Shown piece by piece: positions 1 through 5,997 of a DNA stretch of 6,335 nt; within the stretch, counting starts at the first letter, position 1; every line of letters begins with the position of its first letter. Where the stretch lies: NCBI RefSeq assembly GCF_001298715.1, contig NZ_CDSC02000360.1, positions 1-6,335 of the forward strand. Direction: 5' to 3'. The position numbers and the translations under genes were made by a program. This DNA comes from Bathymodiolus azoricus thioautotrophic gill symbiont (GTDB lineage: Bacteria > Pseudomonadota > Gammaproteobacteria > PS1 > Pseudothioglobaceae). The notes beneath the pieces are model-generated. The model did no database searches. It saw nothing but the letters and a program-made list of their open reading frames with translations, and had not been told where the DNA came from.

Positions 1-2
1 AA

Positions 3-95
3 GGGAACAATGTGGTGAAACCTGACAAAAAGTGGGTTTTTGGTGATTGTTCCTATTTATGCAAGGGTATCCCCTTGTATAAGGCTACGGGCTAA
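3..95 (+). CDS. 3' end of an unidentified upstream gene (partial, tentative)
   Basis: One frame is open from the left edge to a TAA at 93-95 and gives about 30 residues, including KKWVFGDCSYLCKG and ending LYKATG. The other two forward frames close within 25 bases of the edge. The Gly-Asp-Cys...Cys pattern vaguely recalls the C-terminal end of some DUF362/iron-sulfur type proteins, but this is too short to assign and I do not claim a family. An open frame of this length could also arise by chance in AT-rich DNA. If real, it ends 35 nt before the methyltransferase start and reads in the same direction, so it would be the preceding gene of the same cluster. Confidence 0.35.
   Translation, partial: GNNVVKPDKKWVFGDCSYLCKGIPLYKATG
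56..83. repeat. 12-bp inverted repeat / hairpin with 4-nt loop
   Basis: Bases 56-67 pair with 72-83 around the loop TATC. Pairing is continuous over 12 positions, including two G-T wobbles, and its core is CAAGGG/CCCTTG. No T-run follows (the next bases are GCTACGGGC), so it is not a standard Rho-independent terminator. It lies inside the tentative upstream reading frame. It could be an RNA stem that protects the 3' end of the upstream message, a remnant of a rearrangement junction, or chance. Confidence 0.4.
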
Positions 96-104
96 ACTTA
101 AAAT
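75..104 (+). promoter_or_regulatory. possible weak sigma-70-type promoter ahead of the methyltransferase gene
   Basis: TTGTAT at 75-80 is followed, after 18 nt, by TAAAAT at 99-104, which matches the -10 consensus TATAAT at five of six positions. The -35 match is poor (only TTG). Start sites would fall around 110, just before the purine-rich leader of the methyltransferase gene. Such matches are common in AT-rich DNA, and the candidate -35 lies within the right arm of the hairpin. This is only a candidate; transcription may simply read through from upstream. Confidence 0.2.
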
Positions 105-130
105 TTAACACAGTAAAAAAAGGTATAAGA

Positions 131-847
131 ATGGATTTAAAAACTCAAATTAAAAAATATTTTTGGAAAATAGGGTTGGATGTTTCACGCTTTAAGTCCT
201 GTCCAACAGGACGAAGGAAGGCTTTACTTAAGTCATACGATATAGGACTTGTTTTAGATATTGGTGCTAATTCTGGACAATTTTCTAAGGAAATAAGAAA
301 TGATATAGGATACACAGGTGATATTATTTCTTTTGAGCCGCTCAGTTTAGAATTTAAATCACTTGAAAGGAAGGCTAATAAGGATAAAAAATGGAGGGCA
401 ATTAATTGTGCAATTGGAAATATAGAGGAAAGGTCAGAAATAAATATTTCAAGATCTTCTGGTTCCAGCTCTATTTTGAATATGCTTGATGCACATAAAA
501 AATCAGCACCAGGAACTGACTATGTGGGAAAAGAAATTATTAACATAAAAACCCTTGATGGTGTAATGGATGACTTGTCAATAAATGAGCCTAATATTTA
601 TCTAAAAGTGGATACACAAGGCTATGAAAGTAGAGTTATTCAAGGCGCCGAATTATCATTAGAGCGCATAGATACTATTCAACTAGAAATGGCATTAATA
701 CCGTTATATCAGGATGAAATGCTATTTAATGATATGTGTAATCTTTTATATTCTAAAGGTTATATTTTGGTTTCAATTGAGCCAGTATTTACGGACGAGG
801 CTTCTGGGCAGTTATTGCAGGTAGATGGTATTTTCCATAGATTTTAA
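131..847 (+). CDS. FkbM family SAM-dependent methyltransferase
   Basis: A 238-residue cytoplasmic methyltransferase that probably O-methylates a sugar in the glycan built by this cluster, using S-adenosylmethionine. What is visible: the SAM-binding motif I VLDIGANSGQF at residues 41-51, the motif II acidic loop FEP at 68-70, and the FkbM-typical LKVDTQGYE at 158-166 followed by a Leu/Glu-rich segment (IQLEMALIPLY). There is no signal peptide or membrane span. Length fits a single-domain FkbM protein. The ATG at 131 has an AGG 7 nt upstream, and the basic N-terminus (MDLKTQIKKYFWKIGLDV) is typical of this family in polysaccharide loci. The GT2 gene follows after 14 nt, supporting an operon. 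Ile is often encoded by ATA, as in the next two genes. The family is well supported; the target sugar and position are unknown. Confidence 0.85.
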   Translation: MDLKTQIKKYFWKIGLDVSRFKSCPTGRRKALLKSYDIGLVLDIGANSGQFSKEIRNDIGYTGDIISFEPLSLEFKSLERKANKDKKWRAINCAIGNIEERSEINISRSSGSSSILNMLDAHKKSAPGTDYVGKEIINIKTLDGVMDDLSINEPNIYLKVDTQGYESRVIQGAELSLERIDTIQLEMALIPLYQDEMLFNDMCNLLYSKGYILVSIEPVFTDEASGQLLQVDGIFHRF

Positions 848-861
848 TACACCACTTAGTA

Positions 862-1809
862 ATGAAAAAATTAATAATTTATATACCCTCTTATAATCGT
901 GCCTATAGATTAATGAGCCAGTTAAAAGTTATCAATAAAGAAATGACCAGCGATATTAAGGTTGTTGTAAGTGATAATAATTCAACGGATATTGAAGGAT
1001 ATAAAAACATTGAAAAATACTGTACTGATAATAATCTGACTTATAACAGAAATGCAACTAATTTGCTTGCAGATACCAATATCGTGAGTGGATTTTTACA
1101 TGCAAATAAAGGCAATTATCTTTGGATTTTGAGTGATGACGATATTTTGATGGAAGGTAGTATATTAAAAATAAGGGAGATTTTAAATTACGATATAGAT
1201 GTTTTGTTTTTTACAGTTAAAGATAGAGAAGATATTGAGTTTCAGAATTGGGATCAAAAAGAATTTTTCAAAAGTGCACTTAAAAATCCAGATGGATCTG
1301 GTTTAATTAGCTATGTAATTTATAAAACAGATTTTATAAAGACATCTATACCAGTTGGGTTTCAGTATATATATACTTGTTTTGCACATTTGGCTGTACT
1401 GATAGATAGCTTTAAAAACAAAGAAGCAAAAATTTGTAGAATATCAGAAAAGAAGATATTTTCACCTCAAATTGAGGCGCCTGCCGCAATGCAAGAGTGG
1501 TACAGTAAAAGTTATTTTGGGTATGTGTTATTGGCAGAATTATTCAAAGAAGATATTAAAAAGTCATTTTTAAATGATTGGACTAATATTGTTAATTTAA
1601 CACTTTGGCCAATAAAATCTAAAGACAAAATTGCGGAAGTTAATCGTATTTATGCCGAAGGGTATATAAAAAATAATATTAGTTTTTACGGAATATTTGA
1701 ATTTAAGTTACTCGTTTGTAAAGTATTTTTAAGCCCAATAATTATGTTTATAAAAAAGTTTTTACCAAAAATATATAGCTCTATAAGGTCGTTGGTAAAA
1801 TACGGATGA
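862..1809 (+). CDS. family 2 (GT-A fold) glycosyltransferase
   Basis: A 315-residue inverting glycosyltransferase, probably acting at the cytoplasmic face of the membrane on a lipid-linked glycan. The N-terminal GT-A nucleotide-binding region starts IIYIPSYNRAYRL (residues 5-17), then VVVSDNNSTD (34-43), then the metal-binding acidic cluster LWILSDDDIL (87-96), all classic GT2 landmarks. The middle segment LISYVIYKTDF (148-158) recalls the layout of WbaV/RfbV-type dideoxyhexosyltransferases, which would suit the neighbouring rfbFGH genes, but that is inference. The C-terminus (281-303) is hydrophobic with lysines and may lie on the membrane rather than span it. There is no clear Shine-Dalgarno in the 14 nt before the ATG at 862, so translation may depend on coupling to the methyltransferase gene. 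Its stop overlaps the next start in ATGA. Donor and acceptor cannot be read from the sequence. Confidence 0.85.
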   Translation: MKKLIIYIPSYNRAYRLMSQLKVINKEMTSDIKVVVSDNNSTDIEGYKNIEKYCTDNNLTYNRNATNLLADTNIVSGFLHANKGNYLWILSDDDILMEGSILKIREILNYDIDVLFFTVKDREDIEFQNWDQKEFFKSALKNPDGSGLISYVIYKTDFIKTSIPVGFQYIYTCFAHLAVLIDSFKNKEAKICRISEKKIFSPQIEAPAAMQEWYSKSYFGYVLLAELFKEDIKKSFLNDWTNIVNLTLWPIKSKDKIAEVNRIYAEGYIKNNISFYGIFEFKLLVCKVFLSPIIMFIKKFLPKIYSSIRSLVKYG

Positions 1810-2837
1810 AAAAAATAGGCGTATGGAATTATTACGAAGTATTCAATACTAATAATTACTTGTTATTAAATAAAGATGCTGGAATTGGTGATAGCTTGTT
1901 AGAGCCATTTAATCAGTTATATATTAAAGGTAAACATAATAACATTGACTTTATGACGCTGGATTTAATCGATAATTTTAACGATATGGATGGTTTTATA
2001 TTTTTCGACTTTCCAAGAATGACAAATAGATATGTAAAAAAAGTGTTTCAAACTGACTTGCCTAAATACTTAGTAGTCCTTGAAAGTAAATTAATTAGAA
2101 TAGATAACTGGAATGTAAAGAAGTGTGTTTCTTTTAAGAGGGTATTTACTTGGAGTGATGATATTGAAAATGGTAAAAAATACATTAAATTAAACTTATC
2201 TCAAAAAATAATAAAAGATATAACAAAAGATATATTTAAAAAGAAAAAACTTTGCACACTTATAGCTGGAAATAACAAAATAAATCACCCGTTGGAGCTT
2301 TATAGTAAAAGGGTGGAAGTAATCAAATGGTTCGAAAAGAACCACCCAGAAGATTTTGATTTTTATGGGGTGGATTGGGATAGGTATGTATCAAGCAATA
2401 AATACATCAGGTATTTGTTTAAAATAACAGGCTTATCAAAAATTTTTAAGCCAAATTACCCAAGCTACAAGGGAAAAATAGATTCTAAAAAGGATACATT
2501 GGAAAAATATAAATTTTCAATATGCTATGAAAATGCAAGAGATATACCGGGATACATTACAGAAAAAATATTTGATTGTTTTTTTGCGGGGTGTGTACCT
2601 ATATATTGGGGGGCGAATAATATAACTGACCACATTCCAAAAGAATGTTTTATAGATAAGAGGGATTTTGAGGATTACAAGTCATTATATGATTACCTCA
2701 TAGGTTTATCCAATGATAAGTATCTTGAATATATTGATGCAATTGAGAATTATTTAAAGAGTAAAGAGGTTTATAAATTCAGTACTGAAAATTTTGCAAA
2801 TACTATTGTACAAATAATTTCAGATGATATTAATTAA
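1806..2837 (+). CDS. family GT10 glycosyltransferase (alpha-1,3/1,4-fucosyltransferase-like)
   Basis: A 343-residue protein whose C-terminal half carries the GT10 donor-binding signature at residues 235-270. Key pieces are YKFSICYENA, then GYITEKIFDCFFAGCVPIYW and GA, followed by a D-x-IP...FID block (275-284). Upstream, SKRVEVIKWF (167-176) and FYGVDWD (186-192) match the family's usual region before the donor site. Known members transfer L-fucose from GDP-fucose onto GlcNAc or glucose, as in Lewis-antigen-like glycans. No GDP-fucose synthesis genes (gmd, fcl) lie in this window, so the donor must come from elsewhere or differ. There is no signal peptide, so it is probably cytoplasmic. The start overlaps the GT2 stop by 4 nt (ATGA), which implies coupled translation. 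Codon use is strikingly ATA-rich: by hand count, 19 of 36 Ile codons. Family is well supported; substrate is open. Confidence 0.85.
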   Translation: MKKIGVWNYYEVFNTNNYLLLNKDAGIGDSLLEPFNQLYIKGKHNNIDFMTLDLIDNFNDMDGFIFFDFPRMTNRYVKKVFQTDLPKYLVVLESKLIRIDNWNVKKCVSFKRVFTWSDDIENGKKYIKLNLSQKIIKDITKDIFKKKKLCTLIAGNNKINHPLELYSKRVEVIKWFEKNHPEDFDFYGVDWDRYVSSNKYIRYLFKITGLSKIFKPNYPSYKGKIDSKKDTLEKYKFSICYENARDIPGYITEKIFDCFFAGCVPIYWGANNITDHIPKECFIDKRDFEDYKSLYDYLIGLSNDKYLEYIDAIENYLKSKEVYKFSTENFANTIVQIISDDIN

Positions 2838-2839
2838 AG

Positions 2840-2846
2840 AGAGGGG
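2840..2846 (+). promoter_or_regulatory. strong Shine-Dalgarno of rfbF
   Basis: AGAGGGG sits 6 nt before the ATG at 2853 and just after the GT10 stop at 2835-2837. It is clearly the best ribosome-binding site in the window; the neighbouring genes have weak sites or rely on overlap. It fixes the rfbF start and suggests independent initiation at the head of the CDP-sugar block. Confidence 0.7.
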
Positions 2847-2852
2847 TAAATT

Positions 2853-3623
2853 ATGAAAGCAGTAATTTTAGCAGGAGGTTTGGGTACGCGCTTAAGTGAA
2901 GAAACAAGTGTCAAGCCAAAACCAATGGTGGAAATTGGTGGTAAGCCGATTTTATGGCATATTATGAAAATGTATTCCACTCATGGTATTAATGATTTTG
3001 TCATTTGTTGTGGCTACAAAGGTTATGTTATTAAAGAATATTTTGCCAACTACTTTCTACATCAGTCGGATGTTACCTTTAATATGAAAACCAATGCTAT
3101 GGAAGTGCATAAAGAGGGTGTGGAGCCTTGGACTGTTACTTTGATTGATACAGGTGATAATTCTATGACGGGTGGTAGGCTAGGTAGAGTGGCAGAATAT
3201 GTAAAAAATGAAGAGGCTTTTTGCTTTACTTATGGCGATGGTGTGTCAGATATTGATATTTCAGCGTTGATAGCATTTCATAAAGAGCATGGTAAGGATG
3301 CAACACTAACTGCCACTTACTCACCAGGCAGATTTGGTGCATTAGATATGCAGGATAACCAAATTAAAAAATTTGTGGAAAAACCTAAAGGCGATGGTGC
3401 TTTAATTAATGGCGGTTTTTTTGTGCTTTCTCCAAAGGTTTTAAAACGAATTTCTGGTGATGATTGCACTTGGGAGCAAGCGCCATTGAAAGGCCTAGCT
3501 AAAGATGATAATTTAATGGCATTTACACATGAAGGCTTTTGGCAACCAATGGATACATTGCGTGACAAAGTGTATTTACAAGAGCTTTGGGGTGAGGGTC
3601 GTGCCCCATGGAAGACTTGGTAA
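2853..3623 (+). CDS. rfbF: glucose-1-phosphate cytidylyltransferase
   Basis: A 256-residue enzyme making CDP-glucose and pyrophosphate from CTP and alpha-D-glucose-1-phosphate, the first committed step to CDP-linked 3,6-dideoxyhexoses; cytoplasmic. The nucleotidyltransferase signature LAGGLGTRL is at residues 6-14, with the substrate-binding stretch [17 protein letters not shown] from 20. The probable metal ligands are D129 (in TYGDGV) and D234 (in QPMDTLRDK). Also visible are the GRFGALD loop (159-165), [15 protein letters not shown] (176-190) and the C-terminal APWKTW. Length and motifs agree, from memory, with Salmonella RfbF (AscA/DdhA in Yersinia) end to end. The start is fixed by a strong Shine-Dalgarno. 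rfbG begins 6 nt after the stop. Only 1 of 14 Ile codons is ATA, unlike the preceding gene. Identification is secure. Confidence 0.96.
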   Translation: MKAVILAGGLGTRLSEETSVKPKPMVEIGGKPILWHIMKMYSTHGINDFVICCGYKGYVIKEYFANYFLHQSDVTFNMKTNAMEVHKEGVEPWTVTLIDTGDNSMTGGRLGRVAEYVKNEEAFCFTYGDGVSDIDISALIAFHKEHGKDATLTATYSPGRFGALDMQDNQIKKFVEKPKGDGALINGGFFVLSPKVLKRISGDDCTWEQAPLKGLAKDDNLMAFTHEGFWQPMDTLRDKVYLQELWGEGRAPWKTW

Positions 3624-3629
3624 TTGATA

Positions 3630-4700
3630 ATGATAAGCCAAGATTTTTGGAAAGGTAAACGCGTATTTCTCACAGGACATACTGGCTTTAAAGGCAGTTG
3701 GTTGTCTTTATGGTTGACTTCATTAGGTGCAGAAGTAAAAGGTTATGCGCTCAATCCACCGACATCACCTTCATTATTCAATGAGGCAAAAATTGAGTCA
3801 ATTATCACCTCAGAGATTGGTGACATTAGAAACCAAGACAAACTACATAAAAGTATGACAACTTTTAATCCTGATATTTTGCTACATATGGCAGCACAGC
3901 CTCTGGTCAGGTATTCTTATGATAATCCAGTTGAAACTTATGAAGTTAATGTTATTGGCACGGCTAAAGTCTTGGAGGTAGCGCGAAGTTGCTCTAACTT
4001 AAAGGCTATTGTGAATATTACAACGGATAAATGCTATGAAAACGATTCTCGCAAAGAAGGCTATATAGAAACAGATTCAATGGGAGGTTACGACCCTTAT
4101 AGTAGCAGTAAGGGTTGTGCAGAATTAGTCACTTCAACCTATAGGCGTTCTTTTTTACAAGAGCAGGGTATCGGCATAGCATCAGTCCGAGCGGGTAATG
4201 TTATTGGTGGTGGCGATTGGGCGGATGATAGGTTGATACCCGATATTTTAAGGTCGTTTGAAAAAAATGAGTCAGTTATTATTCGCAATCCTAAAGCCAC
4301 ACGCCCTTGGCAACATGTTTTAGAGCCATTATCAGGATATCTAATTTTACTTGAAAAGCTTTATAAAAATCAAGGCAAATATGCTGAAGGTTGGAATTTT
4401 GGACCTAATGAGCAAGATGTTCAGCCAGTAGATTGGATTTTAGATAAAATGACATTAAAATGGCCTGACTCTCATTGGAGTCTTGACAAAAATGCCAACC
4501 CACATGAGGCGGATTTTTTGAAGTTGAATATTACAAAAGTAAAATTAAAGCTTGGTTGGAAACCAGTATGGGAGTTAAGTTATACACTGGAAAGGATTAT
4601 TGACTGGCACAGGGCTTGGCTTAATAAAGAAAATATGCAAGCTGTGTGCCTGGCAGAAATTGAAGAATACACAAGAGATATGAATAATGAAAACCGCTGA
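3630..4700 (+). CDS. rfbG: CDP-glucose 4,6-dehydratase
   Basis: A 356-residue NAD-dependent short-chain dehydrogenase/reductase of the extended type that converts CDP-D-glucose to CDP-4-keto-6-deoxy-D-glucose, the second step of the pathway. Numbered from ATG 3630: the Rossmann motif TGHTGFKG has its glycines at 16, 19 and 22; HMAAQPLVR follows near 86-94; the active-site ITTDKCYEN (130-138) carries the dehydratase Asp-Lys pair; the catalytic YSSSK is at 157-161; and RAGNVIGGGDWADDRLIPD follows at 187-205. I chose ATG 3630 over the in-frame TTG at 3624 because MISQDFWKGKRVF then lines up with the N-terminus of Salmonella RfbG as I recall it. No good Shine-Dalgarno is present, so the 6-nt gap after rfbF suggests translational coupling. 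The 3' end overlaps rfbH by 14 nt. Full length, with no visible damage. Confidence 0.95.
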   Translation: MISQDFWKGKRVFLTGHTGFKGSWLSLWLTSLGAEVKGYALNPPTSPSLFNEAKIESIITSEIGDIRNQDKLHKSMTTFNPDILLHMAAQPLVRYSYDNPVETYEVNVIGTAKVLEVARSCSNLKAIVNITTDKCYENDSRKEGYIETDSMGGYDPYSSSKGCAELVTSTYRRSFLQEQGIGIASVRAGNVIGGGDWADDRLIPDILRSFEKNESVIIRNPKATRPWQHVLEPLSGYLILLEKLYKNQGKYAEGWNFGPNEQDVQPVDWILDKMTLKWPDSHWSLDKNANPHEADFLKLNITKVKLKLGWKPVWELSYTLERIIDWHRAWLNKENMQAVCLAEIEEYTRDMNNENR

Positions 4701-5988
4701 AGAATTAAGGTTAGAAATCACAGAACTTGTACAAGAATTTGCAGATTTAAAATATATGGAAAAAACTTTTAAGCCAGGTAGAAGTGTTGTTCCGCCATCG
4801 GGGAAAGTAATAGGTGCTACTGAATTACAATATATGGTGGATGCATCGTTAGATGGTTGGCTGACTACTGGGCGTTTTAATCGTAAATTTGAAAAAGAAC
4901 TATCTGAGTTTATCGATATCAAGCATTTAATAACGGTTAATTCAGGTTCATCTGCCAATTTAGTCGCATTTGCTACACTAACATCGCCAAAATTAGGCAA
5001 CAGCGCCATTAAAAAAGGCGATGAAGTCATTGGTGTTGCTGCAGGTTTTCCTACAACGGTTAATCCAATTGTGCAATTTGGCGCTATTCCTGTATTTGTT
5101 GATGTGGATTTAGAAACGCACAATGTTGATGCAGATTTAATTGAAGCGGCAATCACACCAAAAACTAAAGCTATTATGTTGGCGCATACTTTAGGCAATC
5201 CATATAATTTAGACAAGGTTAAGATGTTATGCGACAAATACAATCTTTGGCTTATTGAAGACTGCTGCGATGCATTAGGTGCAAAATACAATAACCAACA
5301 TGTCGGGACATTTGGCGATATTGCTACTTGTAGTTTTTATCCGGCACACCATATTACAATGGGAGAGGGTGGCGCAGTATTTACTAACAATGCAGAACTA
5401 ATGACAATTGCAGAATCATTTAGAGATTGGGGTAGAGATTGTTATTGCGACCCAGGCTGTGACAATACTTGCGAGAGGCGTTTTGAACAACAACTAGGCG
5501 ATTTGCCGTATGGTTATGACCATAAATACACTTATTCACATCTTGGCTATAATCTTAAAATTAGCGATATGCAAGCAGCCTGTGGTTTGGCACAATTAAA
5601 AAGATTGCCAGAATTTATTAAAAAACGCAATGAAAATTTTGCTTACCTTAAAAACAAATTAAGTGGCTTGACTCAATTTATTGATTTACCACAGGTTACC
5701 GAAAATTCAGAGCCTTCATGGTTTGGGTTTCCTATTACTTTAAAAGACAATATTGATAGAGTTAAATTCACTCAATATTTAGACAGTCATAAAATTGGCA
5801 CAAGATTATTATTTGCTGGTAATTTAACCAAACAGCCTTATTTTCAAGATATTGAATATAGAATTGTAGGTAATTTGACTAATACGGATATTACGATGAA
5901 TAAAACCTTATGGTTAGGTATTTATCCTGCATTGGGTGTAGGGCAGTTGGATTTTATTGCTGAAAAGATACAAGAGTTTGTAGGGTAA
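4687..5988 (+). CDS. rfbH: CDP-4-keto-6-deoxy-D-glucose 3-dehydrase (E1)
   Basis: A 433-residue enzyme of the DegT/DnrJ/EryC1 (ArnB-like) aminotransferase fold that removes the C3 hydroxyl of CDP-4-keto-6-deoxyglucose, using pyridoxamine phosphate and a [2Fe-2S] cluster with a reductase partner (E3). The aminotransferase's PLP-lysine is replaced by histidine, H221 in FYPAHHITMGEGG, the hallmark of this dehydrase. The cysteines C194, C252, C254 and C262 reproduce the C-X57-C-X1-C-X7-C iron-sulfur pattern of the Yersinia enzyme. Other landmarks are VVPPSGKVIGA (34-44), DGWLTTGRFN (56-65), AAGFPTTVNP (118-127) and LLFAGNLTKQPYF (374-386). Length is close to the roughly 437 residues of Salmonella RfbH. 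The ATG at 4687 lies inside the rfbG end (14-nt overlap). It appears functional, but its electron-donor partner is not in the window. 3 of 28 Ile codons are ATA. Confidence 0.96.
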   Translation: MKTAEELRLEITELVQEFADLKYMEKTFKPGRSVVPPSGKVIGATELQYMVDASLDGWLTTGRFNRKFEKELSEFIDIKHLITVNSGSSANLVAFATLTSPKLGNSAIKKGDEVIGVAAGFPTTVNPIVQFGAIPVFVDVDLETHNVDADLIEAAITPKTKAIMLAHTLGNPYNLDKVKMLCDKYNLWLIEDCCDALGAKYNNQHVGTFGDIATCSFYPAHHITMGEGGAVFTNNAELMTIAESFRDWGRDCYCDPGCDNTCERRFEQQLGDLPYGYDHKYTYSHLGYNLKISDMQAACGLAQLKRLPEFIKKRNENFAYLKNKLSGLTQFIDLPQVTENSEPSWFGFPITLKDNIDRVKFTQYLDSHKIGTRLLFAGNLTKQPYFQDIEYRIVGNLTNTDITMNKTLWLGIYPALGVGQLDFIAEKIQEFVG

Positions 5989-5997
5989 ATTGTAAGT

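Noticed and set aside
56..90. Rho-independent terminator ahead of the methyltransferase gene
   Set aside because: A stem is present but no T-run follows it, and the flank is GC-containing (GCTACGGGC).
1809..1815. A7 tract just after the GT10 start codon as a phase-variation switch
   Set aside because: Seven A's right after ATG are common in AT-rich genes (Lys-Lys starts), and a similar A7 lies in the non-coding leader at 115-121. It is too short to claim slippage without population data.
3624..3629. TTG at 3624 as the rfbG start, adding two residues
   Set aside because: The ATG two codons later (3630) matches the N-terminus expected from Salmonella RfbG, and no Shine-Dalgarno favours the TTG.
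3317..3673. 118-codon open frame on the minus strand across the end of rfbF
   Set aside because: It lies antisense to the securely identified rfbF and the rfbG start, has no recognisable motif, and is explained as a shadow of coding sequence.
4575..5291. 238-codon open frame on the minus strand across the rfbG/rfbH junction
   Set aside because: It is antisense to conserved catalytic regions of RfbG and RfbH. The Ser/Asn-rich, low-complexity translation has no family features.
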